A stretch of 6,335 bases of DNA from an uncultured Oscillospiraceae bacterium (GCA_900556525.1 USOZ01000108.1:1-6335), one strand, 5' to 3'. Shown: positions 1 through 6,174, numbered from the stretch's first letter. The notes: generated from the sequence alone by a model not told the origin. Numbers and translations are program-made.

Positions 1-54
1 ATTGTGTTTTTGTTTTTATTTTTAATTTTTGGGGGAACGGTAGGGGCGATAGTT
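1..54 (+). promoter_or_regulatory. T-rich leader with Shine-Dalgarno before the regulator fragment
   Basis: Bases 3-34 are very T-rich and are followed by TAGGGGCGATAGTT directly before ATG 55. AGGGG (42-46) is a plausible ribosome binding site. The arrangement closely resembles the leader of the LRR gene at 2637-2664: TGTG, two T-runs split by one G, then TAGGGG, AT-rich spacer and ATGG. It is therefore more likely an untranslated leader than the coding start of the response regulator. The promoter itself would lie outside the window. Confidence 0.4.
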
Positions 55-633
55 ATGGTACTTATGGACGTTCAGACGGAACACCGCGAAAGCGGACTTT
101 CCGCAGCAGAGAAGATAAAGCGAGAAAGCCCCGCCGTGAAAATCGTCGTGGTAACGTCGCTTGTGGACTACGATATACTCGAAAAGGCAAAAGCTGTCGG
201 CGCGGACAGCCTTTGGTACAAGGACGCATCGGAGGAAACTTTGACCGACATTATCCGCAGAACGGCGGCGGGAGAACATATTTTCCCCGACGCGCCGCCG
301 ACTGTGGAAATAGGCACGGCGAAAAGTACAGAATTTACCCGTACTGAGATGAAAGTGCTGCGCTACCTCGTTAAAGGAATGTCATACGGACGTATCGCCG
401 AGGCTATGGGCGTCGAAGTAACGACCGTGAAATATCACGTCACCAATATGCTCCAAAAAACGAATCTTGAAAACAAACTCCAGCTTGCGCTTGCGGTGAG
501 CAGCTTTCATATTGAAATATTTTTCCATATTCATTCTAGCACACAAAATCAGACCGGGATATATCCGCGTTTTCCTAAAAACGGCGGGTGCGGATTCGCC
601 GCGCCCGATAAAGCTGCGCCAAAAGGGCAATGA
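55..633 (+). pseudogene. Truncated NarL/FixJ-type response regulator
   Basis: This is a remnant of a two-component response regulator, a cytoplasmic DNA-binding protein normally switched by aspartate phosphorylation. The frame is open from base 4, but bases 4-54 translate to a low-complexity Phe/Leu string and look like an untranslated leader. ATG 55 has AGGGG 8 nt upstream, so I take it as the apparent start. From there the protein begins at VLMDVQ, where the Asp is the expected phospho-acceptor. The N-terminal half of the receiver, with its acidic pocket, is missing. VVVTS and the conserved Lys in LWYKD (about residues 58-62) complete the receiver. A LuxR/GerE helix-turn-helix follows (FTRTEMKVLRYLVKGMS, then TTVKYHVTNMLQKT). 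Recognisable homology stops near LQLALAVS (about base 500). The rest, to the stop at 631-633, is out-of-frame reading through a different gene. It is probably non-functional, or a chimeric junction product. Confidence 0.8.
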
Positions 634-706
634 ATGGTTTCTCTGGGAGTATTCAAGTGTTCTGAGCGGAATACGAATTCCCGCGGAACAGGATCCGTGG
701 GCGTAA
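545..706 (+). pseudogene. C-terminal remnant of a 'GADSPRP' protein
   Basis: In the frame ending at the TAA of 704-706, bases from about 551 encode roughly 51 residues that read as the genuine end of a protein. They contain VFLKTAGADSPRP, then LRQKGNEWFLWEYSS and an ending in EQDPWA. Clostridia proteins with a GADSPRP motif followed by a WEYSS-like segment are familiar to me as an uncharacterised family (possibly DUF6935; not verified). Only the last part is present. Upstream of about base 545 the frame runs back into the response-regulator fragment in another frame, with no start codon or ribosome binding site of its own. The following lipoprotein begins 19 nt after the stop, so the intact gene was probably its operon partner. 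Confidence 0.55.
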
Positions 707-712
707 TCGAAT

Positions 713-725
713 GAAAGGATATACC
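713..725 (+). promoter_or_regulatory. Ribosome binding site deciding the ATG 726 start
   Basis: GAAAGGA lies just upstream of ATG 726 at normal spacing. The frame is also open from an ATG at 711, but that codon sits on this ribosome binding site. Starting at 726 gives a standard Lys/Arg-then-hydrophobic signal peptide, so 726 is preferred. Confidence 0.6.
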
Positions 726-1825
726 ATGAAAAATATAAATCGCATAATATGTTTGATAACCGCAGCGGTCATGCTCGGTTCATGCACCGATAAGCAGCAA
801 AGCGGCACCGAACCGACCACAGCGGAACAAACGCTGCAAAGCGCAGCCGCGCAGTCCGAAACATCAGCGCCGCAGGCTGAAACGGAAAAAACGAATGAAG
901 CTCCGCTTTCCGAGGAAACGAGCGTTCCCGAAAGCGAAGCCGACACCGACAAAACAATGCCATAGTCCCAGTGTATGCGGTTCACGGCAACAGAAGCCGC
1001 TTCGCTGCGCGGAATAATGCAGTAAAGATGTCCTGCGCTGCCGACAATTCGTTCTTCGGGAATTTCCGCGATAAACGGGTTGTCGGTGAGCTGACAGGGA
1101 TTGCTTCCACGAAGCCACACGTCAAGCGGGTCGCCGCAGTCCGCCGAATAATACCCGAGGTATGACGCCGCAAAAAGCTGCGAGGTTCCCACCATTGAAC
1201 CGAACCGATACTTGTGTTCTGCAATGCCGACAAGAGTTCGTATGAACATGACACGAACGTTACGATTGTGTCGGACGGTGACAGTGCGGTCTGGGAACCT
1301 GCGCTAAACGCGCTTGGAAGGCTCGATATATCGGCGGAGGGAGTTGACCCGTTCGCGCTGGATTTTACTAACCGTTATGATATGAACTTGAATTATGAGG
1401 AATATCTCTCGACGGGCTGGCTAGGTACGACGGAATTGGGGATTGCGGGCGAAAACGGAAGCGAATGGACGGTAAGTAAACCCGCATGGAACGGCAAAAA
1501 TGCAGTTTTTTCGCTTAAATTTAACGCGGATACATCTGTTTCGCTCGACTGGAAATACAGCGGCGAAGCCGAATTTGAGGAGCATTGGAACGGTTGGTGG
1601 ACGATAGAAACTGAAATCGACCAACCCTCGCTTGTTACAATTTCACTTTCGCGCGTGGGCGGCAGAAATTTTGATATGGTTGACGCACCCATGTACATAA
1701 GCGAAACGTACCCTGTTTTAATTTCACCGTCGGGCGAAAAACTGATGATATTCGGCGGAAAATACAGCGTTCTGCTGCCGTTTATGTCCTCGGACGAACC
1801 GTTTTCCGAGCTTTCGCTCTCATAG
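726..1825 (+). pseudogene. Lipoprotein gene disrupted by an internal inversion
   Basis: The first part encodes a lipoprotein signal peptide with lipobox LGSC (Cys20) and a Glu/Thr/Ser/Ala-rich linker, then stops at TAG 963-965, two codons past the left breakpoint. The frame resumes around base 1202 with EPILVFCNADKSS and stays open for about 200 codons to TAG 1823-1825. That part includes TELGIAGENGSEWTVSKPAW, a beta-rich core with SLDWKYSGEAEFEEHWNGWW, and the end SYPVLISPSGEKL-like to LPFMSSDEPFSELSL. The missing middle lies between them on the minus strand (separate entry). From memory of Clostridia extracellular proteins, the normal order is signal, linker, 'GSMVG...AVNR' block, 'EPILVF' block, so the three pieces belong to one gene. 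The predicted product would be anchored on the outer face of the membrane; its function is unknown. As it stands only a short secreted stub would be made. Confidence 0.75.
960..1192 (-). other. Inverted internal segment of the lipoprotein gene
   Basis: The minus strand of this block reads as protein: VGTSQLFAASYLGYY, DPLDVWLRGSNP, NPFIAEIPEERIVG, HLYCIIPRSE, SVAVNRIHWDYG. These are the motifs expected in the middle of the surrounding lipoprotein. The plus strand across it has a stop at 963 and no convincing product. The minus frame stays open well beyond both ends, but there it only mirrors the plus-strand coding sequence. No ribosome binding site precedes the minus-strand ATG at 1249, so this is not an independent gene. 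CAATG (955-959) and CATTG (1193-1197) bound the block as a 5-bp inverted repeat. Confidence 0.75.
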
Positions 1826-1833
1826 GAGGGAAA
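1823..1833 (+). promoter_or_regulatory. Stop codon overlapping a strong Shine-Dalgarno
   Basis: The TAG stop of the upstream lipoprotein frame (1823-1825) overlaps AGGAGG (1824-1829), and ATG 1834 follows after 4 nt. This spacing is typical of translational coupling inside an operon. It fixes the start of the next gene. Confidence 0.75.
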
Positions 1834-2445
1834 ATGACGAAAAAATATATTGCTGCCGCAATGTGTGCTGCGATTGCTCTAGCGACAGGGTGCGCGGCAA
1901 GGGAGGGCGATTCGGAAATGCCGCAAGAAACTGCGCATAAAAGCGAAAACAGGACGCTTGTCGGCGTGGAATACGAAGTCGTGAACGGAATGGTTTACGG
2001 CGATGATTTCAGCGCTGTTATCGAACATGATAAAATCGTCGCCGCGCGGTATTTTTCGCAGGATGAATATGACAAAGAACCGACGGACGACGATCCGTAC
2101 CCTGACGGATATGTTACGGTCGAAGGCGCTGAGATAACAGAGGAGCAGTGGTCTGCGCTTGAAGAGGCGGTAACGGAAATAGTACCGATTCTTGAGGAGG
2201 TTTCCGATAAAAGCTCCGATATGCTGCCCGAATTTATCGAGGAAACGGACGGTCCGAATTACAGAAAATTTTATCTCATGTGGGAAAGTGAAAATGGCGA
2301 AAAAGAGCGCGTGGAATATTACCCGTCGAATGACGGACGCTTTGACACGACCATTTCGCTTATGGAAGAAATTGTGAATCCTGTTGGGCACGAGATAAAT
2401 TGCTTCGATGAGCCGAGTATAGGCGGGGCGATTAAAAAAGGTTAA
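1834..2445 (+). CDS. Small lipoprotein of unknown function
   Basis: This intact gene encodes 203 residues. The N-terminus is Lys-rich, followed by an alanine-rich hydrophobic stretch and the lipobox LATGC with Cys20, so export and lipid anchoring on the outer membrane face are predicted. A short linker (about residues 21-40) leads into a globular acidic domain that begins TLVGVEYEVVNGMVYGDDF. Recognisable stretches are YPDGYVTVEGAEITEEQWSA (about residues 90-109), a predicted helix EEAVTEIVPILEEV, RKFYLMWESENGEKERVEYY and a C-terminal LMEEIVNPVGHEI. The last is a phrase I associate with hypothetical Clostridia lipoproteins. No catalytic motif is visible. Translation is probably coupled to the upstream lipoprotein frame through the overlapping ribosome binding site. 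No clear terminator follows. It is the only undamaged gene in the first 3.3 kb. Confidence 0.85.
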   Translation: MTKKYIAAAMCAAIALATGCAAREGDSEMPQETAHKSENRTLVGVEYEVVNGMVYGDDFSAVIEHDKIVAARYFSQDEYDKEPTDDDPYPDGYVTVEGAEITEEQWSALEEAVTEIVPILEEVSDKSSDMLPEFIEETDGPNYRKFYLMWESENGEKERVEYYPSNDGRFDTTISLMEEIVNPVGHEINCFDEPSIGGAIKKG

Positions 2446-2513
2446 GAGACGTAGCCTGTTTCGAGGATCGCATAAAGGAAGCAGGGTTTTGCAAAATGGA
2501 TCTTGTATTCTGA
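2439..2513 (+). pseudogene. Possible orphan 3' tail of another gene
   Basis: Directly after the lipoprotein stop, in a different frame, is a short open stretch ending at TGA 2511-2513. It encodes ACFEDRIKEAGFCKMDLVF, which has the look of a real C-terminus; 'AGF' before a short beta strand is common at the ends of enzymes such as methyltransferases. It has no start codon or ribosome binding site and is blocked upstream by a stop at 2433-2435. It may be chance. I include it because its neighbours show the same truncated-gene pattern. Confidence 0.25.
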
Positions 2514-2570
2514 CTTATTCATATATCACTTACAGCTCAACGTGAAAAAACAAAATTTTTTTTACTTTTA

Positions 2571-2599
2571 TTGACAATGATGAAAGTATGTGGCATTAT
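2571..2599 (+). promoter_or_regulatory. Sigma-A-type promoter for the LRR gene
   Basis: A perfect -35 box TTGACA (2571-2576) is followed after 17 nt by CATTAT (2594-2599), which matches the -10 consensus at 4 of 6 positions. The surrounding sequence is AT-rich, with an A/T tract just upstream (about 2545-2570) that could act as an UP element. Transcription would begin near 2606 and leave an untranslated leader of about 60 nt before ATG 2665. Confidence 0.65.
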
Positions 2600-2636
2600 A
2601 AAAATGTAACACAATTAATATGAACGATTATTGATG

Positions 2637-2664
2637 TGTGTTTTTTGTTTTTAGGGGGATAATT
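2637..2664 (+). promoter_or_regulatory. T-rich leader and AGGGGG ribosome binding site
   Basis: TGTG and two T-runs split by a G are followed by AGGGGG (2653-2658), 6 nt before ATG 2665. The frame is also open from GTG 2638, but that would translate the T-run and the ribosome binding site. ATG 2665 gives a normal signal peptide, so it is preferred. Confidence 0.6.
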
Positions 2665-3277
2665 ATGGAAAAGGTCATTAAAAATTTTATTCCGTGCCTT
2701 TTATTGGCGATCGTTGCGGCTGTGTTGGCTGCGTGGCAGTTCGAAATAAGGTCTTCGGCAGAGGTGTGTGGAGATTATCAATACAGTATTGATTCGGGAT
2801 TTGCGACGATAGAAATGGGTTGACAAGGATAGAAGCAAAGACGTTTAGAAGTTGTGAGAAGTTGACTAATATATCAATACCCGGTAACGTTGCGGATGTT
2901 GATCAATAGCTTTTGAGGGTTGTGGCAATCTGACAAAAATAACAATACCTGATAAAGTTACATATATAGATTGCTATGCTTTTAATTACTGCGTTTCTTT
3001 AACAAATGTTTACTATTCTGGCTCCGAAGCTCAATGGAGGAAAATAACGATTAAAGATGATAATGAATGTCTTACTGATGCAGTAATTCATTACAAATGC
3101 TCATCAGCGACGGTAGTTTCCGCACCTACAAACGTTAAGGCAACAGCAGGCGACAAGCAAATAAAACTGACATGGACGGCAGTTTCGGGCGCAACGAAAT
3201 ACCGCGTTTTGGCAAGCGCTGACGGTTCGACTTGGAGCAGCGTTTCAGCGGTAGCTTCGGCAACTCCTGCGGCATAA
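2665..3277 (+). pseudogene. BspA-type leucine-rich repeat / fibronectin III surface protein, frameshifted
   Basis: The remnant is spread over three frames. From 2665 it has a hydrophobic export segment (FIPCLLLAIVAAVLAA) and the start of the mature protein, CGDYQYSIDSGFATIE, ending at TGA 2821-2823. A second frame from 2820 carries LTRIEAKTFRSCEKLTNISI, a BspA/LRR_5-type repeat, and ends at TAG 2907-2909. A third frame from about 2906 carries AFEGCGNLTKITIPDKV, YAFNYCVSLTNVYYSGSEAQW and a fibronectin III start, APTNVKATAGDKQIKLTW, then VSGATKYRVLASADGSTW. It stops at 3275-3277, well short of a full FN3 domain. The first break looks like an out-of-frame deletion removing the N-terminal repeats. 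The second fits loss of one base, since restoring a T in CAATAG gives Gln-Tyr-Ala-Phe. Intact relatives are secreted surface proteins involved in adhesion or carbohydrate binding. Base composition is more AT-rich than the genes on either side. Confidence 0.8.
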
Positions 3278-3322
3278 ACATAAATTGTCCATTTTATAAC
3301 TCCGAGTAATTGATGTAAAATG

Positions 3323-3359
3323 AAAGGGCTGTTGCAGCATATTCTGCAGCAGCCCTTTT
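3323..3359 (+). terminator. Strong rho-independent terminator
   Basis: AAAGGGCTGTTGCAG (3323-3337) pairs with CTGCAGCAGCCCTTT (3344-3358) around the 6-nt loop CATATT. The stem is 15 bp with a single G-T pair, and the 3' arm ends in a TTTT run. The A-tract on the 5' side means it could work in both directions. It closes the LRR pseudogene unit. Confidence 0.9.
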
Positions 3360-3534
3360 GCGCAGGACGTATGTCGTTATCCGACATACCGACGGATTTT
3401 CGGGGCAGGGAAGATGAAATTAGGACATTTCCGCACTGTCTCTACATTAAAGAACACGGAAAAATCGCCATTGCAATAATGTGCATACCAAACACACCGA
3501 TTTTCAAATAACTGATATTTTTTCCAGAGCGGTC
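3360..3534. other. Non-coding stretch, possible dispersed repeat
   Basis: No convincing gene lies here. Short frames are open on both strands (plus to 3511, including SDIPTDFRGREDEIRTF; minus, including FSVFFNVETVRKCPNF). Both look protein-like, yet neither has a ribosome binding site, and they overlap the terminator and the next promoter. I have an unverified impression that similar sequence recurs between genes in Ruminococcus-like genomes. A repeat element would explain coding-like readings on both strands better than a gene would. Confidence 0.3.
3369..3389. repeat. 8-bp inverted repeat hairpin
   Basis: GTATGTCG (3369-3376) and CGACATAC (3382-3389) form a perfect 8-bp stem with the 5-nt loop TTATC, 10 nt after the terminator T-run. 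No T-run follows immediately, so it is not an obvious second terminator. It may be an operator or the end of a repeat element. Confidence 0.5.
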
Positions 3535-3563
3535 TTGCAATAGCGTAAAAATAGTGATATAAT
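3535..3563 (+). promoter_or_regulatory. Extended -10 sigma-A promoter for the 821-residue lipoprotein
   Basis: TTGCAA (3535-3540), 17 nt of spacer and a perfect TATAAT (3558-3563). TG at 3555-3556 sits one base before the -10, giving the extended TGnTATAAT form. Transcription would begin near 3570, about 60 nt ahead of ATG 3632. Confidence 0.8.
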
Positions 3564-3619
3564 ATTAGTGAACAATCAATATAATAGACAAGAAATCTAT
3601 GAGTAAAATTTAACACATT

Positions 3620-3631
3620 GGAGGTCAGAAT
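3620..3631 (+). promoter_or_regulatory. Ribosome binding site for the large lipoprotein
   Basis: GGAGG (3620-3624) lies 7 nt before ATG 3632 and fixes the start codon unambiguously. The start is also supported by the signal peptide that follows. Confidence 0.8.
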
Positions 3632-6097
3632 ATGAACACTCGATCAAAGCTTATATCTCTTGCAGCTGCGGCAGCTATGCTTCTTTCCGGTTGCAATGCA
3701 GAAACGTCCGTACCGTCGGTATCGGAGAGTGAAACCACAACGAGCGCAGCGGAAATGACGACAACAGAATCCGCCACAACTGCCGCAGATACGACAACGG
3801 CGGTTATAACAACAGCCGAACCGAAGTCGACCAAGCCTTCCGCAAGCATCAGAGCAACATCTATGAAAAAAGAGTATGAAACGAAGCTCGGTGTAAGATA
3901 TATTGATTGTTATGATGATGAAACAGAGACATGGACTGTCACAGGCGGATATATTTACCAAGGACTTGACATTTATTCGTATAAAAATTTTGACAAAAAC
4001 GAATTCTTTCGCTATGATTTTAATGATAAAACAAGTCATGTGACCGACGGCGACAAAAGATCAGAGACCCTTGTAATTGACGCCGAAGCGGCGGATATCT
4101 ATGTGCGTTCGTCCACTTATTCATTTTCCGAGAAAGGGGAAAACGACATAGAAAAACGGCTAACTGCCGAAAATATCACTCGCTCAAAGCGTTTCGCTTC
4201 CGCTTACAATATTGTATGGGATGACCCAAAGGCGGTACTCGTGAAGGGCGCCGGTAATGTGAATAATGCGAATGTAAGCAACCCTGAGGTGTGCAAATAC
4301 AGGAATGTGGAGTCTCTTGAGCTGGGCTGGCACACCGACGATATCGTGACTGTGAACGCCTTTGTATGTAAAGGGTACTACAATATATATGTGCTTGTAG
4401 ACCCGGAATATATGTACGGTCTGCCGATGTTCTTTGATTCGGAATATAAGTTCCGCTTCGGCGATAATATCGTATATTCGGATTCAATATTGTTTACAGC
4501 GAAGCCTGTTGAAGACCTTGCGCTTGATATCGACGATTACGCATACGCAAAGGTTAAGCTGAAAGATGTGAGCTGTACAATGACGCAGAAAGACGATGTT
4601 ATAAAGATAAACAACACTTGTGCTGTGACAGATATCGAAATCATAGACGAATTTTCAGATATAACCGAATACAATATCTCCGCAGATGATCACGTTATTG
4701 CGGGCATGGACAAAGACCCCGTGATGAAAGAGGTCTATGACGCGGTGATGAATGCCAAAGCAGATATTTACACCGAAGATACATACGGAATTGTTTTTCT
4801 GGATCTTGATTTTGACGGCAAACCGGAGGTCATCGTAACTCGCTTTGACTGCTCAAGCGACAGAAATTATGAATGGACGCTGGACGCGCAGATCTATCGT
4901 GTAAAAGACGGCGTTCTGGATTACATTGACACAATACCTATGATGTACCATGTGGTGAATTATGACGGAGCTTTTATTGCTCTGTCGGCGCTTAAAAACG
5001 GTACTCCGGCGTGGTTTGCTTCTGTAAGAGAAGCTGAAAACAGTTTTGAAACAAACGACTATCTCTACACGCTTGATGGAGATAACCTGACTGCTCACCC
5101 GCTGTTCACTTCAAAGAAAAGAGAAAACACAGAGGGTATGGAAGCGGAATATTTTTCTGAAGGCGGAAACTCCGATACGCTTATTGATTATTATTACTTT
5201 GATGAGAAAATTGTGCCTAATGTCACGATGGGAAAAGAACCGTATTCATGGAACGATGAAAATGCCCCGGAAGATTGGGAATATCTCGACTGGAACGGTT
5301 TAAAATCCACATTCGGAATGTGGGAACTCTTTGGCTTTGCACGGGCAGATTACTGCCGGAAAAATCTGAAAGAAAGTTATTCTCTTCGCAGCAACTGGAT
5401 GATAAACACTTTCACTGGAAGCTATAATGACAAGCCTGAAAGGTATGAGCTTTCCGAGCGTGAATTCTCGCACAAGATCGCGTATCTTATCGACGATTTC
5501 TACTACGGCGGAACTGTCGCTGTCGAACACAGTTACTGGTTTCTCGGTGATTACGCAAAGCCCGTTATCTATCTTTACCCCGAAAATCAGACCGACATTT
5601 CAGTAAAGGTGAATTTCCTGCTTAGCGGTGAACTTACCTGTACATACCCGGAATACAATAACGGCTGGAGTGTGACTGCAATGCCGGACGGTACGCTTTA
5701 CGATGAGAACGGAGATGAGTATTACTGCCTTTACTGGGAGGGCAAGAGCGGCGCTATTATGGACAAAAGCAAGGGATTCTGCGTTGCCGGAAAGGACACG
5801 GCGAAATTTCTGCGCGAAAAGCTGATGTACATAGGACTTACCGCGCGTGAAGCCAACGAATTCATCATCTACTGGCTGCCGAAGATGCAGGATAACCCGT
5901 ATAATATCATCACACTGCACACCGCCGACTACGCAAGGAGTGTACCGCTGACTGTTTCGCCCGCTCCCGACACACAGATACGCGTGTTCATGACCTACAA
6001 GTCAAGCGACACGCCCGTAGACATTCAGGAACAGACGTTACCGCATTACGAACGAAACGGCTTTACACTCGTCGAATGGGGCGGCAGCGAGGAATAA
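3632..6097 (+). CDS. Large lipoprotein with conserved C-terminal 'KPVIYLYPE...VEWGG' domain
   Basis: This intact gene encodes 821 residues. A signal peptide with lipobox LSGC (Cys21) predicts export and lipid anchoring on the outer face of the membrane. Residues 22 to about 77 are a Thr/Ser/Ala-rich linker, as in many Clostridia lipoproteins. A beta-rich region follows with no recognised fold. DLDFDGKPE (391-399) looks like a calcium-loop motif of the kind found in FG-GAP/VCBS-like repeats and is followed by EVIVTRF. Aromatic and acidic sequence continues to about 640. The C-terminal domain runs from KPVIYLYPE (643-651) through CTYPEYNNGWSV, YYCLYWEGKSG, KGFCVAG, LTAREANEFIIYWLPKMQ and NPYNIITLHT to GFTLVEWGG (810-818). 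I recognise this domain from many secreted Clostridia proteins but know no function for it. Its Trp/Tyr-rich, Glu-containing motifs would suit a binding or hydrolytic role; that is inference. It has its own promoter and terminator, so it is monocistronic. It is probably a cell-surface or wall-associated protein. Confidence 0.9.
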   Translation: MNTRSKLISLAAAAAMLLSGCNAETSVPSVSESETTTSAAEMTTTESATTAADTTTAVITTAEPKSTKPSASIRATSMKKEYETKLGVRYIDCYDDETETWTVTGGYIYQGLDIYSYKNFDKNEFFRYDFNDKTSHVTDGDKRSETLVIDAEAADIYVRSSTYSFSEKGENDIEKRLTAENITRSKRFASAYNIVWDDPKAVLVKGAGNVNNANVSNPEVCKYRNVESLELGWHTDDIVTVNAFVCKGYYNIYVLVDPEYMYGLPMFFDSEYKFRFGDNIVYSDSILFTAKPVEDLALDIDDYAYAKVKLKDVSCTMTQKDDVIKINNTCAVTDIEIIDEFSDITEYNISADDHVIAGMDKDPVMKEVYDAVMNAKADIYTEDTYGIVFLDLDFDGKPEVIVTRFDCSSDRNYEWTLDAQIYRVKDGVLDYIDTIPMMYHVVNYDGAFIALSALKNGTPAWFASVREAENSFETNDYLYTLDGDNLTAHPLFTSKKRENTEGMEAEYFSEGGNSDTLIDYYYFDEKIVPNVTMGKEPYSWNDENAPEDWEYLDWNGLKSTFGMWELFGFARADYCRKNLKESYSLRSNWMINTFTGSYNDKPERYELSEREFSHKIAYLIDDFYYGGTVAVEHSYWFLGDYAKPVIYLYPENQTDISVKVNFLLSGELTCTYPEYNNGWSVTAMPDGTLYDENGDEYYCLYWEGKSGAIMDKSKGFCVAGKDTAKFLREKLMYIGLTAREANEFIIYWLPKMQDNPYNIITLHTADYARSVPLTVSPAPDTQIRVFMTYKSSDTPVDIQEQTLPHYERNGFTLVEWGGSEE

Positions 6098-6135
6098 TGT
6101 ATCCGTCAAATAAACCTATGTCTCAGATAAAAGCC

Positions 6136-6174
6136 TACACCCTGCCGGTTTGAATCGGCAGGGTGTATAATTTT
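6136..6174 (+). terminator. Rho-independent terminator between convergent genes
   Basis: TACACCCTGCCG (6136-6147) pairs perfectly with CGGCAGGGTGTA (6156-6167) around an 8-nt loop, followed by TAATTTT. On the other strand the stem is followed by GGCTTTTAT. It can therefore serve both the large lipoprotein gene and the converging minus-strand gene. Confidence 0.9.

Noticed and set aside
955..1197. Classic recombinase-driven invertible switch
   Set aside because: The inverted repeat is only 5 bp, the block is coding rather than a promoter, and no invertase gene is in the window. It is kept only as one of several explanations for the inversion.
653..1249. 198-codon minus-strand reading frame spanning the lipoprotein region
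   Set aside because: Only 960 to about 1204 resembles protein, and it is an inverted piece of the surrounding gene. The rest mirrors the plus-strand linker, and there is no ribosome binding site.
1879..2391. 170-codon minus-strand frame
   Set aside because: It lies opposite the intact lipoprotein gene 1834-2445, has no ribosome binding site and has an unlikely composition.
2812..2912. Programmed ribosomal frameshifting in the LRR gene
   Set aside because: No slippery heptamer or downstream structure is seen at either break. Two separate frame changes plus missing repeats fit mutation better.
3320..3511. 63-codon plus-strand frame after the LRR gene
   Set aside because: Its first codons lie in the terminator stem and it lacks a ribosome binding site, so translation is unlikely.
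3377..3616. 79-codon minus-strand frame
   Set aside because: It overlaps the strong promoter and leader of the 821-residue lipoprotein and has no translation signals. It is better treated as part of a possible intergenic repeat.
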